From Streptomyces sp. NBC_01571 (GTDB lineage Bacteria > Actinomycetota > Actinomycetes > Streptomycetales > Streptomycetaceae), in the NCBI RefSeq assembly GCF_026339875.1, contig NZ_JAPEPZ010000001.1, forward strand, positions 8,432,001 to 8,496,000: a stretch of DNA of 64,000 nucleotides. Direction: 5' to 3'. This document shows positions 25,453 through 33,010 of the stretch, piece by piece. Within the stretch, counting starts at the first letter, position 1; the number at the start of each line of letters is the position of its first letter. Under the pieces are notes generated by a model. The model had not been told where the DNA came from. It was given only the letters and a program-made list of their open reading frames with translations, and ran no database searches. The translations under genes and the position numbers were made by a program.

Positions 25453-25583
25453 GCCTGCGCCTCCCCATACCGCCAGCGATGTGATTGTCTCCGCCCCCAC
25501 TGACAACGCGAGGCCGTTCTCGCCGATGGGCCCGGTAGGACTGCGGATCGCTGCCGCTCCGTTGATGCTCGTGCGGCTGGGTC

Positions 25584-26639
25584 CTACGCGAGCAGGTCGT
25601 CGATCTCGCGGGTGGCCTCGCGGGCGGGGCGTCCGACGCCGATGAGGGTGGCGGAGGCGGGGCCGGTCCAGTCGCCGTAGCCGAGCAGGTGCAGGCGCGG
25701 TTCACTGAGCGCGCGGGTGCCCGTCGTGGCGATGTGGCCGCGACGGCCGCGCAGTTGGAGCGGGGCCAGGTGGGACAGCGCGGGCCGGAACCCGGTGCAC
25801 CAGATGATCGCGTCGACCTCGGCCCGGATTCCATTGGCCCACTCGACACCGCCGGAGTTGAGCCGGGTGAACATCGGGCGCCTGGCGAGCAGGCTGCGGT
25901 CACGGGCTTCGCGCACGGGCGGGACGGCGACGATGTCGCCGAGCGAGGCCACGCCCCCGACGTCCGTACGCCCCTCATCCAGGGCGCGGCGGCGGGCGGT
26001 GGCCACGTCGAACAGGATGCGGCCGTCGATGTCGTCGGCGAGGAAGCGGGGCTGGCGCTGGGTGGCCCAGGTCAGGTCCGTGCCACGGGCGAGGTCTGCG
26101 GCGATCTGGGCTCCGGAGTTGCCGCCGCCCACCACGATCACGCGCTGGCCCGCGAAGTCGGCGGGGCTGCGGTACTCCACCGTGTGCAACTGACGGCCCT
26201 TGAAAGCCACTTGGCCGGGGACCGCGGGCAGGAAGGGTCGCCACCAGGTGCCGGTGGCGCTGATTACCGAGCGGGCGAGCCAGGTGCCGGAGTCGGTTTC
26301 CACACGCAGGAGTTGGCCGTCCCGATGGACGCCGAGGACGCGCACGGGTCGCTCGATGGGCAGCTCGTACCGCTTCTCGTAGTCGGCGAGGTAGTCCACC
26401 ACGTGCTGTGCGTCGGGGTAGGTCTCACCGGGCTGCGGTGGCATGAGGCGGCCGGGCAGCGAGGAGTACACGGCCGGGGAGAACAGCCGGAGCGAGTCCC
26501 AGCCGTGCTGCCAGGCTCCGCCGGGTGTGGTCTGGGCGTCGAGGATGACGAAGTCGAGGCCGAGGCGGCGCAGGTGGTATCCGGCGGCGAGTCCGGCCTG
26601 GCCGCCGCCGATCACCACGACCTGGGTCCTGTTGGTCAC
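25584..26639 (-). CDS. arsO: ArsO-type flavin monooxygenase
   Basis: This 351-residue flavoprotein has an FAD-binding GGGQAGLAAGYHLRRLG near residues 11-27 and an NADPH site VVGGGNSGAQIA mid-chain, with ATGTWW and CTGFRP linkers typical of flavin monooxygenases. ArsO is known in Streptomyces arsenic clusters such as that of plasmid pHZ227; its exact reaction is unsettled. GTG overlaps the stop of the MIP channel gene by GTGA, giving the order arsR-MIP-arsO on the minus strand. Confidence 0.85.
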   Translation of the reverse strand: MTNRTQVVVIGGGQAGLAAGYHLRRLGLDFVILDAQTTPGGAWQHGWDSLRLFSPAVYSSLPGRLMPPQPGETYPDAQHVVDYLADYEKRYELPIERPVRVLGVHRDGQLLRVETDSGTWLARSVISATGTWWRPFLPAVPGQVAFKGRQLHTVEYRSPADFAGQRVIVVGGGNSGAQIAADLARGTDLTWATQRQPRFLADDIDGRILFDVATARRRALDEGRTDVGGVASLGDIVAVPPVREARDRSLLARRPMFTRLNSGGVEWANGIRAEVDAIIWCTGFRPALSHLAPLQLRGRRGHIATTGTRALSEPRLHLLGYGDWTGPASATLIGVGRPAREATREIDDLLA

Positions 26640-27415
26640 TCGGCCGATCGTCCGGGCATGAAGATGAGCGCGACCAGCGCCAGTCCGACCACGCCGCCGA
26701 CGAGCTGCATACCGATGAACCCCGCAAGCGAGCCGGGGGCGATGCCCGCGAACGTGTCGGTGAACGCTCGGCCGATGGTCACCGCCGGATTCGCGAAGGA
26801 CGTGGACGAGGTGAACCAGTAGGCGGCGCCGATGTAGGAGGCGACCGCGACCGGCGCGAAGCGCAGCTGGTTCGTGCGAGCCAGGCCGAAGATCAGCAGG
26901 ATCAGACCGGCCGTCGCGACGACCTCGCCCAGCAGCAGATGCCCCGCCGACCGGTCGTGGGTGGACCACTTCACGAGCGGCTCGCCGAACATCGCGTCCG
27001 CCAGGATCGCACCGGCGATCGCGCCCACGATCTGCGCGGGCAGATAGACAGCCGCCTCGCGCAGGGTGACCCCGGCGCCGCCGCGGCGGGCGGTCCACCA
27101 CTCGGCCAGGGTGACGACCGGGTTGAAGTGGGCGCCGGAGACCGGGCCGAGCAGAAGAATCAGGATGCCGAGGCCGAAGACAGTGGCCGTGGAGTTGGCC
27201 AGCAGTTGCAGGCCCACGTCCTTGGTCAGTTCGGTGGCCTGGATGCCGGAGCCGACCACGACCGCCACCAGTGCCGCGGTGCCTATGAGTTCGGCGGCAG
27301 CCCGGGCGACCAGGGGGGTGCGCGGCGGGGTGGCACCCGGCGCGGACCCGACAGAGGCGGGTGCGGGAGCGGGTGTCGCGGACTCCGCGGTCGGGGCGGC
27401 TTCGGCGGCGGTCAT
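26636..27415 (-). CDS. MIP-family channel (aquaglyceroporin-like, AqpS-type)
   Basis: This membrane channel has 259 residues. Both pore half-helices are present: HFNPVVT in the first half and FANPAVT in the second (NPV and NPA). Six transmembrane helices follow a Pro/Ala-rich N-terminal stretch of about 38 residues. In an arsR-arsC setting such a channel lets arsenite made by ArsC leave by diffusion, as shown for AqpS of Sinorhizobium meliloti. Its ATG overlaps the arsR stop by ATGA. No ArsB or Acr3 pump is encoded in the window, which strengthens that role. Confidence 0.9.
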   Translation of the reverse strand: MTAAEAAPTAESATPAPAPASVGSAPGATPPRTPLVARAAAELIGTAALVAVVVGSGIQATELTKDVGLQLLANSTATVFGLGILILLLGPVSGAHFNPVVTLAEWWTARRGGAGVTLREAAVYLPAQIVGAIAGAILADAMFGEPLVKWSTHDRSAGHLLLGEVVATAGLILLIFGLARTNQLRFAPVAVASYIGAAYWFTSSTSFANPAVTIGRAFTDTFAGIAPGSLAGFIGMQLVGGVVGLALVALIFMPGRSAE

Positions 27416-27720
27416 GGGCAGGCCCTCTTGTTCTCGGCGGCGGTGCGAGCGGATTCGGCCAGGTCGGCGAACTGGCCGGCGAGTGAGGCGAGGACGTCGG
27501 GCTTGAGCCGGTAGTAGATGTACCGGCCGCACGGCTCCGTCTCGACGAACCCGGCCTTGCGCAGCACCTTCAGGTGGTTGGAGAGGTTGGTCTGCTTGGC
27601 ACCGGTCTCCTCCACCAGGTGGGTGGTGCACAGCGTCTCTTTGGCGAGCAAGGTCACGATCTGGAGCCTGAGCGGGTCGGCCAGAACCCGGATCAGATCA
27701 GTGTCGACTGACGTCAGCAT
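27412..27720 (-). CDS. arsR: ArsR-family repressor
   Basis: This 102-residue winged-helix repressor has recognition helix region TNLSNHLKVLRKAGFV. Cysteines lie in ETLCTTHL, ETEPCGRYIYY and at the penultimate tail position (RACP). These may form an arsenite site different from that of the ArsR at 23127. It is the first gene of the MIP-arsO operon and is divergent from arsC, with a dyad operator between them at 27724. Confidence 0.92.
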   Translation of the reverse strand: MLTSVDTDLIRVLADPLRLQIVTLLAKETLCTTHLVEETGAKQTNLSNHLKVLRKAGFVETEPCGRYIYYRLKPDVLASLAGQFADLAESARTAAENKRACP

Positions 27721-27723
27721 GGA

Positions 27724-27741
27724 CTGATACTTTCATATCAG
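27724..27741. promoter_or_regulatory. ArsR operator, CTGATA-N6-TATCAG
   Basis: A perfect 6-bp inverted repeat with a 6-bp spacer starts 4 bases upstream of the arsR ATG, within the 91-bp gap to arsC. It is well placed to repress both directions. Confidence 0.6.
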
Positions 27742-27811
27742 TGGTGGCTGACACCACCGGGCGCTGATGTCATTCGCGCCTGATGTCGCCGTGAGACAAG
27801 AGAGACCTCTG

Positions 27812-28225
27812 ATGTCCGACAAGCCCTCCGTGCTGTTCGTCTGTGTCCACAACGCCGGCCGTTCCCAGATGGCCGCCGCGTGGCTGACCCACCTGGCCGG
27901 GGACCGCGTCGAGGTCCGCTCCGCCGGCTCCAACCCGGGTGCGGGCGTCAACCCGGCCGCCGTCGAGGCCATGGCCGAGGTCGGCATCGACATCTCCGCC
28001 GAGGTCCCGAAGATGCTCACCGTGGACGCGGTGAAGGAGTCGGACGTCTGCATCACCATGGGCTGCGGCGACACCTGCCCCGTCTTCCCGGGTAAGCGGT
28101 ACCTGGACTGGGACCTGGAGGACCCGGCGGGCCAGGGCGTCGAGGCCGTACGTCCGATCCGGGACGAGATCAAGGTGCTGATCGAGGGCCTGATCAAGGA
28201 GATCGCGCCGGAGCCCCAGGCATGA
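27812..28225 (+). CDS. arsC: arsenate reductase ArsC, LMW-phosphatase type
   Basis: This protein reduces arsenate to arsenite with electrons from thioredoxin. It has 137 residues with the phosphate loop CVHNAGRS (catalytic Cys11, Arg17) and the redox pair in [10 protein letters not shown] (Cys85 and Cys89). The sequence SAGSNPG and the late DPAGQG motif are family-typical. The gene is followed by thioredoxin reductase (ATGA overlap) and thioredoxin, so enzyme and electron supply are made together. The start is the ATG at 27812; an earlier in-frame start lacks a ribosome site. Confidence 0.94.
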   Translation: MSDKPSVLFVCVHNAGRSQMAAAWLTHLAGDRVEVRSAGSNPGAGVNPAAVEAMAEVGIDISAEVPKMLTVDAVKESDVCITMGCGDTCPVFPGKRYLDWDLEDPAGQGVEAVRPIRDEIKVLIEGLIKEIAPEPQA

Positions 28226-29208
28226 GCGACACGGCGACGGACATACGCAACGTCATCGTCATCGGCTCCGGCCCCGCCGGATACACCGCCGCCCTCTACA
28301 CCGCCCGCGCCTCGCTGAAGCCGCTGGTCTTCGAGGGCGCGGTCACGGCCGGCGGCGCGCTGGTGCAGACGACCGAGGTGGAGAACTTCCCCGGCTTCCG
28401 CGACGGCATCATGGGCCCGGAGCTGATGGACAACATGCGGGCCCAGGCCGAGCGTTTCGGCGCCGAACTCGTCCCCGACGACATCGTCGAGGTCGACCTC
28501 ACCGGCACAGTCAAGACCGTCACCGACTCGGCGGGTACGGTCCACCGGGCGAAGGCCGTCATCGTGGCAACCGGCTCGCAGCACCGCAAGCTCGGCCTGC
28601 CCGGCGAAGACGCGCTCTCCGGCCGTGGCGTGTCGTACTGCGCGACCTGCGACGGCTTCTTCTTCCGCGAGCACGACATCGTGGTGGTCGGCGGCGGCGA
28701 CACGGCGATGGAGGAAGCCACCTTCCTCTCCCGCTTCGCGAAGTCCGTGACGATCGTCCACCGCCGCGACACCCTGCGGGCCTCCAAGACCATGCAGGAC
28801 CGCGCCTTCGCTGACCCGAAGATCTCCTTCGCCTTCAACAGCGAGGTCGCCGAGATCCACGAGGACGGCGGCAAACTCGCCGGGCTCACCCTGCGCGACA
28901 CCGTCACCGGCGAGACCTCCCGCCTCCCCGCCACCGGCCTCTTCGTCGCCATCGGCCACGACCCGCGCACCGACCTGGTCACCGGCCAGCTGGACCTGGA
29001 CGGCGAGGGCTACCTCAAGGTCGCCTCCCCCTCCACGCGTACCAACATCGCGGGCGTCTTCGGCGCCGGTGACGTGGTCGACCACACCTACCGCCAGGCC
29101 ATCACCGCCGCCGGCTCCGGCTGCGCGGCGGCCCTCGACGCCGAGCGATACCTCGCCGCCCTGAGCGACACCGACACCGCAGGCGAGCCCGTCCCGGCTG
29201 CCGTCTGA
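28222..29208 (+). CDS. arsT: thioredoxin reductase (arsT/trxB)
   Basis: This 328-residue FAD enzyme reduces thioredoxin with NADPH. It has [16 protein letters not shown] for FAD, the redox-active CATC at residues 140-143, [12 protein letters not shown] for NADPH, and the C-terminal [20 protein letters not shown]. It overlaps arsC by ATGA and precedes thioredoxin by 16 bases. Streptomyces plasmid ars clusters carry such a gene under the name arsT. The housekeeping copy is presumably elsewhere. Confidence 0.94.
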   Translation: MSDTATDIRNVIVIGSGPAGYTAALYTARASLKPLVFEGAVTAGGALVQTTEVENFPGFRDGIMGPELMDNMRAQAERFGAELVPDDIVEVDLTGTVKTVTDSAGTVHRAKAVIVATGSQHRKLGLPGEDALSGRGVSYCATCDGFFFREHDIVVVGGGDTAMEEATFLSRFAKSVTIVHRRDTLRASKTMQDRAFADPKISFAFNSEVAEIHEDGGKLAGLTLRDTVTGETSRLPATGLFVAIGHDPRTDLVTGQLDLDGEGYLKVASPSTRTNIAGVFGAGDVVDHTYRQAITAAGSGCAAALDAERYLAALSDTDTAGEPVPAAV

Positions 29209-29224
29209 CGCCCGGAGAAAGATC

Positions 29225-29548
29225 ATGACTCTCAAGAACGTCACCGAGGACTCCTTCGAGCAGGACGTCCTCACCAGCGACAAGCCGGTCCTGGTGGACT
29301 TCTGGGCCGCCTGGTGCGGCCCGTGCCGACAGCTCGCCCCCTCGCTGGAGGCGATCGCCGCCGAGCACGGCGACAAGATCGAGATCGTCAAGCTGAACAT
29401 CGACGAGAACCCGGCCATCGCCGCCCGGTACGGCGTGATGTCCATCCCGACGCTGCACCTCTACCAGGACGGCGAAGTCGTGCAGACCGTCGTGGGCGCC
29501 AAGCCGAAGGCCGCCCTCGGACGCGAACTCGCCGACCACCTCGCCTGA
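29225..29548 (+). CDS. trxA: thioredoxin
   Basis: This is a classical 107-residue thioredoxin with the active site WCGPC (Cys31, Cys34) and the cis-proline segment MSIPTLHLY. It is encoded right after thioredoxin reductase and most likely donates electrons to ArsC. CGGAGAAAG precedes the ATG. The stop is followed within 12 bases by a strong terminator hairpin, which ends the arsC-arsT-trxA unit. Confidence 0.95.
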   Translation: MTLKNVTEDSFEQDVLTSDKPVLVDFWAAWCGPCRQLAPSLEAIAAEHGDKIEIVKLNIDENPAIAARYGVMSIPTLHLYQDGEVVQTVVGAKPKAALGRELADHLA

Positions 29549-29558
29549 CACGCGACGC

Positions 29559-29587
29559 CGGTGGGGGCGCCCCCAGCGCCCCCACCG
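29559..29587 (+). terminator. intrinsic terminator after trxA
   Basis: CGGTGGGGGCGC (29559-29570) pairs perfectly with GCGCCCCCACCG (29576-29587) around a 5-nt loop. A CCCCCCTTTTCT run follows. It lies only 38 bases before the next gene, so it may partly attenuate read-through. Confidence 0.8.
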
Positions 29588-29625
29588 AGCCCCCCTTTTC
29601 TCTGATCTCCGACGGAGGTACCCCG

Positions 29626-31059
29626 GTGGCCAGCAAACGCATCGTCGCCATCGGCGGGAGTGATGCCGGCATCAGCGCGGCCCTGCGCGCCCGCGAGCTG
29701 GATCCCGACAGCGAGGTCACCGTGGTGGTGGCCGACGCCTACCCGAACTTCTCCATCTGCGGCATCCCGTACTACGTCTCCGGCGAGGTCGGCCACTGGA
29801 GCGACCTGGCCCACCGCACCCTGGCGGACCTGAAGGCCACCGGCATGGAGGTACGCACCGACACCCTCGCCACCGGCATCGACGTGCCCGGCAAGCGGCT
29901 GGCCGTGCGCGACGCCGAGGGCCGCACCGAGGAACTGCCCTACGACGCGCTGATCGTGGGCACCGGCGCGGTCAGCGTCCGCCCGCCCATCGAGGGACTG
30001 AACGGCCCGGACGCGCTCGGCCCGCAGGACGGCGTCCACCTCATGCACAGCATGGGCGACACCTTCGGAATCATGCAGACCCTCGCCGCACGCCGCCCGA
30101 AGTCGGCCGTCGTCATCGGCGCCGGCTACATCGGCCTGGAGATGGCCGAGGCCCTCACCACCCGCGGCCTGCACGTCACCCAGATCGAGGCCCTGCCCGA
30201 GGTCCTCCCGACCGTCGACCTGGAGCTCGGCGCTCTCGTCCACGCCGAGCTCGAAGCCCACGGCGTCGAGGTCATCACCGGCACCCAGGTCTCCGCGATC
30301 ACCCGCGACCCCACCAGTGACGCCCTTCACGTACGGGCCACCGGACCCGACGGCCGTACCTTCACCCGCGGCGCCGACCTCGTCCTGGTCGTCGTCGGCG
30401 TACGCCCCGACACCACCCTCGCCGCGACCGCCGGAGCCCAGCTCGGCATGAAAGGCGCGATCGATGTCGACGAGTACATGCGCACCTCGCTGCCCGACGT
30501 GTACGCGGCCGGAGACTGCGCCGTCACCCACCACCGCCTCCTCGGCAAGACTTGGCTGCCGCTCGGGACGACCGCCCACAAGCAGGGCCGGATCGCAGGA
30601 GAGAACGCCCTCGGCGGCAGCCGCTGGTTCGCGGGCAGCCTCGGCACCCAGGTGGTCAAGGTCTTCGACCTCGTCGCCGCCCGCACCGGCCTGCGCGACC
30701 ACGAAGCCACGGACGCCGGACGGAGCTGGACCCCGGCGACCACCGCGAGCCGCCCCGACGACCACAAGGCGTACTACCCCGGCGCCACCCCGATCTCGAT
30801 CCGCGTCACCGGCGACACCGAAAGCGGCCTCCTGCTCGGCGCCCAGCTCATCGGACGGGTCGGTGTGGAGATCTCCAAGCGTGTGGACACGTACGCCGCC
30901 GCGCTCTTCCACGGCATGCCGGTGGACGGCCTCAGCGAACTCGACCTCTCCTACACCCCGCCGCTCGGCTCCCCCTGGGACGCGGTCCAGGTCGCAGCGC
31001 AGGCATGGATGACCGAGCACCACCTCGACGTACAGCGCCGGATGCTCGGCGCCTTCTGA
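29626..31059 (+). CDS. CoA-disulfide-reductase-like FAD/NAD(P) oxidoreductase
   Basis: This is a pyridine-nucleotide disulfide oxidoreductase of 477 residues. It has one active cysteine in SICGIPYYVSG near residue 46, as in CoA-disulfide reductase and NADH oxidase, rather than a CxxxxC pair. NAD site VVIGAGYIGLEMAEALT and FAD site VYAAGDCA are intact. The C-terminal dimerisation domain ends the chain. GTG has ACGGAGG seven bases upstream. Position between two ars units suggests thiol upkeep or thiol-linked arsenic chemistry; the substrate is unproven. Confidence 0.85.
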   Translation: MASKRIVAIGGSDAGISAALRARELDPDSEVTVVVADAYPNFSICGIPYYVSGEVGHWSDLAHRTLADLKATGMEVRTDTLATGIDVPGKRLAVRDAEGRTEELPYDALIVGTGAVSVRPPIEGLNGPDALGPQDGVHLMHSMGDTFGIMQTLAARRPKSAVVIGAGYIGLEMAEALTTRGLHVTQIEALPEVLPTVDLELGALVHAELEAHGVEVITGTQVSAITRDPTSDALHVRATGPDGRTFTRGADLVLVVVGVRPDTTLAATAGAQLGMKGAIDVDEYMRTSLPDVYAAGDCAVTHHRLLGKTWLPLGTTAHKQGRIAGENALGGSRWFAGSLGTQVVKVFDLVAARTGLRDHEATDAGRSWTPATTASRPDDHKAYYPGATPISIRVTGDTESGLLLGAQLIGRVGVEISKRVDTYAAALFHGMPVDGLSELDLSYTPPLGSPWDAVQVAAQAWMTEHHLDVQRRMLGAF

Positions 31060-31093
31060 CCCTGGACACTGCCCGCTGACTCTCACGGGACCA

Positions 31094-31125
31094 TTGACAC
31101 ACTGCATTAGCTCAATGAAAATTGA
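31094..31125 (+). promoter_or_regulatory. promoter with overlapping ArsR dyad
   Basis: A perfect -35 box TTGACA (31094-31099) is followed after 17 bases by GAAAAT (31117-31122) as -10. The dyad TCAAT-GAAA-ATTGA (31112-31125) covers the -10 box. The expected transcription start falls at about 31129-31130, that is, on the ATG of the next gene, implying a leaderless message and autorepression. Confidence 0.65.
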
Positions 31126-31129
31126 CTCA

Positions 31130-31825
31130 ATGAACGCTGAGTGGTCTGCATCGGTAGTGGCGCGAGCGAAGCGGCACGCGGCGCTGGGGGAACCCGCGCG
31201 TCTGGCGATCATCGACCGGCTGTTGCTGGGCGACGCCTCGCCCGGTGAACTCGGTCAGGAGTTGGGCCTGCCCAGCAACCTTCTGGCCCACCACCTCAAG
31301 CTGCTCGAACAGGTCGGCCTGATCGAGCGATCCCGCTCCGAAGGAGACCGACGGCGCACCTACCTGCGCCTACGCGTGGAAACCCTGGCCGACACCATGC
31401 CCGCACCTCTACGGACGGCACCTCGCGTGGTGTTCGTCTGCACCCACAACTCCGCCCGCTCCCACCTCGCCGCCGCCCTCTGGAAACGCCACAGCACCGT
31501 CCCGGCCGCCTCGGCCGGCACCGAGCCCGCACAGCGAGTCCACCCCCGCGCCGTCGTGACTGCGCGGAAACACGGCCTCTCCCTGGCCCACGCCCGCACC
31601 TCCCACATCGACGAGACGCTGCGCCCGGACGACCTCGTGGTCGCCGTCTGCGACAACGCTCACGAACAGCTCGGCCCCCGGGTCCCCGACCGCCTGCACT
31701 GGTCGGTACCCGACCCCACCCGCACCGGCACCGACGACGCCTTCGCCGACGCCCTGAGTGATCTCGCCGACCGGATCGACCGGCTGGCTCCCGCCGTCCG
31801 CCCGCCAGGAGGCAGCGATGACTGA
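31130..31825 (+). CDS. ArsR repressor fused to a low-molecular-weight phosphatase/ArsC-like domain
   Basis: This is a two-domain protein of 231 residues. Residues 1-90 are a winged helix of the ArsR fold (PSNLLAHHLKLLEQVGLIER), without the usual metal cysteines. Residues 100-225 are a low-molecular-weight phosphatase fold with the loop VCTHNSARSHLAAAL (Cys-x5-Arg intact) and SAGTEPA. The resolving cysteine pair of ArsC is absent; only VAVCDNAHEQL has a Cys. It may sense or hydrolyse rather than reduce. ATG 31130 is preferred over 31115 because 31115 lies inside the operator. It overlaps the next arsC start by 8 bases. Confidence 0.85.
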   Translation: MNAEWSASVVARAKRHAALGEPARLAIIDRLLLGDASPGELGQELGLPSNLLAHHLKLLEQVGLIERSRSEGDRRRTYLRLRVETLADTMPAPLRTAPRVVFVCTHNSARSHLAAALWKRHSTVPAASAGTEPAQRVHPRAVVTARKHGLSLAHARTSHIDETLRPDDLVVAVCDNAHEQLGPRVPDRLHWSVPDPTRTGTDDAFADALSDLADRIDRLAPAVRPPGGSDD

Positions 31826-32480
31826 GACCGCGCCCACCCCGCACCGCAACCTGAGCATCGACCAGCAACTCGCCCTGCGCACCGCCGCCACCCACCTGAG
31901 CCGAGAGTTCGACGGAGTCTTCGGCCAGGAGACCATCGAACGCTTCCTGCACTCCAGCTACGACCAGTTCGCCGGCCGCAGCACCATCCCCAACTTCCTC
32001 CCGCTCATCGCCGAACGCTTCGCCCGCCAGCGCCTGCGCGCCCTGGCCAAGGTCGAAGGCCACCACACCGACGGCAAGCCCGTCGTGCTCTTCCTTTGCG
32101 TCCACAACGCCGGCCGCAGCCAGATGGCCATGGGCTTCTTCCAGCACCTCGCCGGCGACAAGGCCGTCGCCTGGTCCGGCGGCTCCGAACCCGGCTTCGA
32201 GGTCAACCCCTCAGCCATCGCCGCGATGAGCGAGCGCGGCATCGACATCTCCCGCGAGTTCGCCAAGCCCTGGACCGACGAGGTCGTCCGCGCTGCCGAC
32301 GTCGTCGTCAGCATGGGCTGCGGCGACGCCTGCCCCGTCTTCCCCGGCAAGCGGTACCTCGACTGGACCCTCGACGACCCCGCCGGCCAGAACGTCGACG
32401 CCGTCCGCCCCATCCGCGACGACATCGAGCGCCGCGTCCGCGGCCTCCTCGACGAGCTCGGCGTCCCAGCCCAGCACTGA
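31818..32480 (+). CDS. arsC: arsenate reductase ArsC with N-terminal three-helix domain
   Basis: This 220-residue protein has residues 1-85 as a helical domain (HLSREFDGVFGQETIERFL, then FLPLIAERFARQRLRAL) found on several actinobacterial ArsC proteins. Residues 90-215 are a full LMW-type arsenate reductase with [12 protein letters not shown] and [16 protein letters not shown]. It shares the DW-LDDPAGQ segment with the arsC at 27812 but is a separate lineage. AGGAGG precedes the ATG, and the start lies inside the end of the ArsR-phosphatase gene. The two form one operon. Confidence 0.92.
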   Translation: MTETAPTPHRNLSIDQQLALRTAATHLSREFDGVFGQETIERFLHSSYDQFAGRSTIPNFLPLIAERFARQRLRALAKVEGHHTDGKPVVLFLCVHNAGRSQMAMGFFQHLAGDKAVAWSGGSEPGFEVNPSAIAAMSERGIDISREFAKPWTDEVVRAADVVVSMGCGDACPVFPGKRYLDWTLDDPAGQNVDAVRPIRDDIERRVRGLLDELGVPAQH

Positions 32481-32710
32481 CCGCACCGCACCCGACGGCG
32501 AGTCCACGGCGGGCGGGGCGAACCCAGATCCCACCCACCGTCGCCAACAGCCCAGGAACTCTGCACACTTCACCGATCGAGGGGACCACTCACGTGTCCT
32601 CCGCTGCCGTTAGCCGGATCAGTCGACCCGTACTTACCCAACTCCTCTTGCATAGAAGCTAGTTCGAGGCGCATCCGACCGTCAGAGCCGGTGTCCGGAG
32701 CGGGGATGCG

Positions 32711-32935
32711 GTGGCGGCATGGGCGGGCGGTGCCGCGTGGGCGGTGACGGCGGGGACTTACGTGCCGATGCACTGTTATCGTCAGCCCTTGTGGCTCGCT
32801 CCGCTGCCGCCCTTCACCGGGTTCCTCCATCTTCTGATGACGGTGGACTTGGCGGTGCTGCACCACCGGGGCCGGGGCGCGGCGTGGAAGGGCCGGAAGT
32901 ACGCGCGCCCGGAGGCGGCGCCGGACTGGCGAACG
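32711..32935 (+). pseudogene. C-terminal remnant of a family-2 glycosyltransferase
   Basis: The frame encodes a hydrophobic stretch (PPFTGFLHLLMTVDLAVLHH) followed by RGRGAAWKGRKYARP. This hydrophobic-then-WKGR-Y ending is what one sees at the C-terminus of membrane-bound GT2 glycosyltransferases. There is no catalytic domain upstream, and the frame runs without a stop into the kinase gene. It is best read as a truncated relic left at an insertion or recombination boundary. Confidence 0.5.
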
Positions 32936-33010
32936 GCTGGACTTCCGGTCGACGCCCGGCCGATACGCTGGAGAGCCGGACAACCAGCCTCTCGCGTAGG
33001 AGACTTAGCC

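Noticed and set aside
32938..32969. Possible promoter (TGGACT ... TACGCT) before the toxin-kinase gene
   Set aside because: Box spacing is 20 bases and the match is weak, so it was not listed as a feature.
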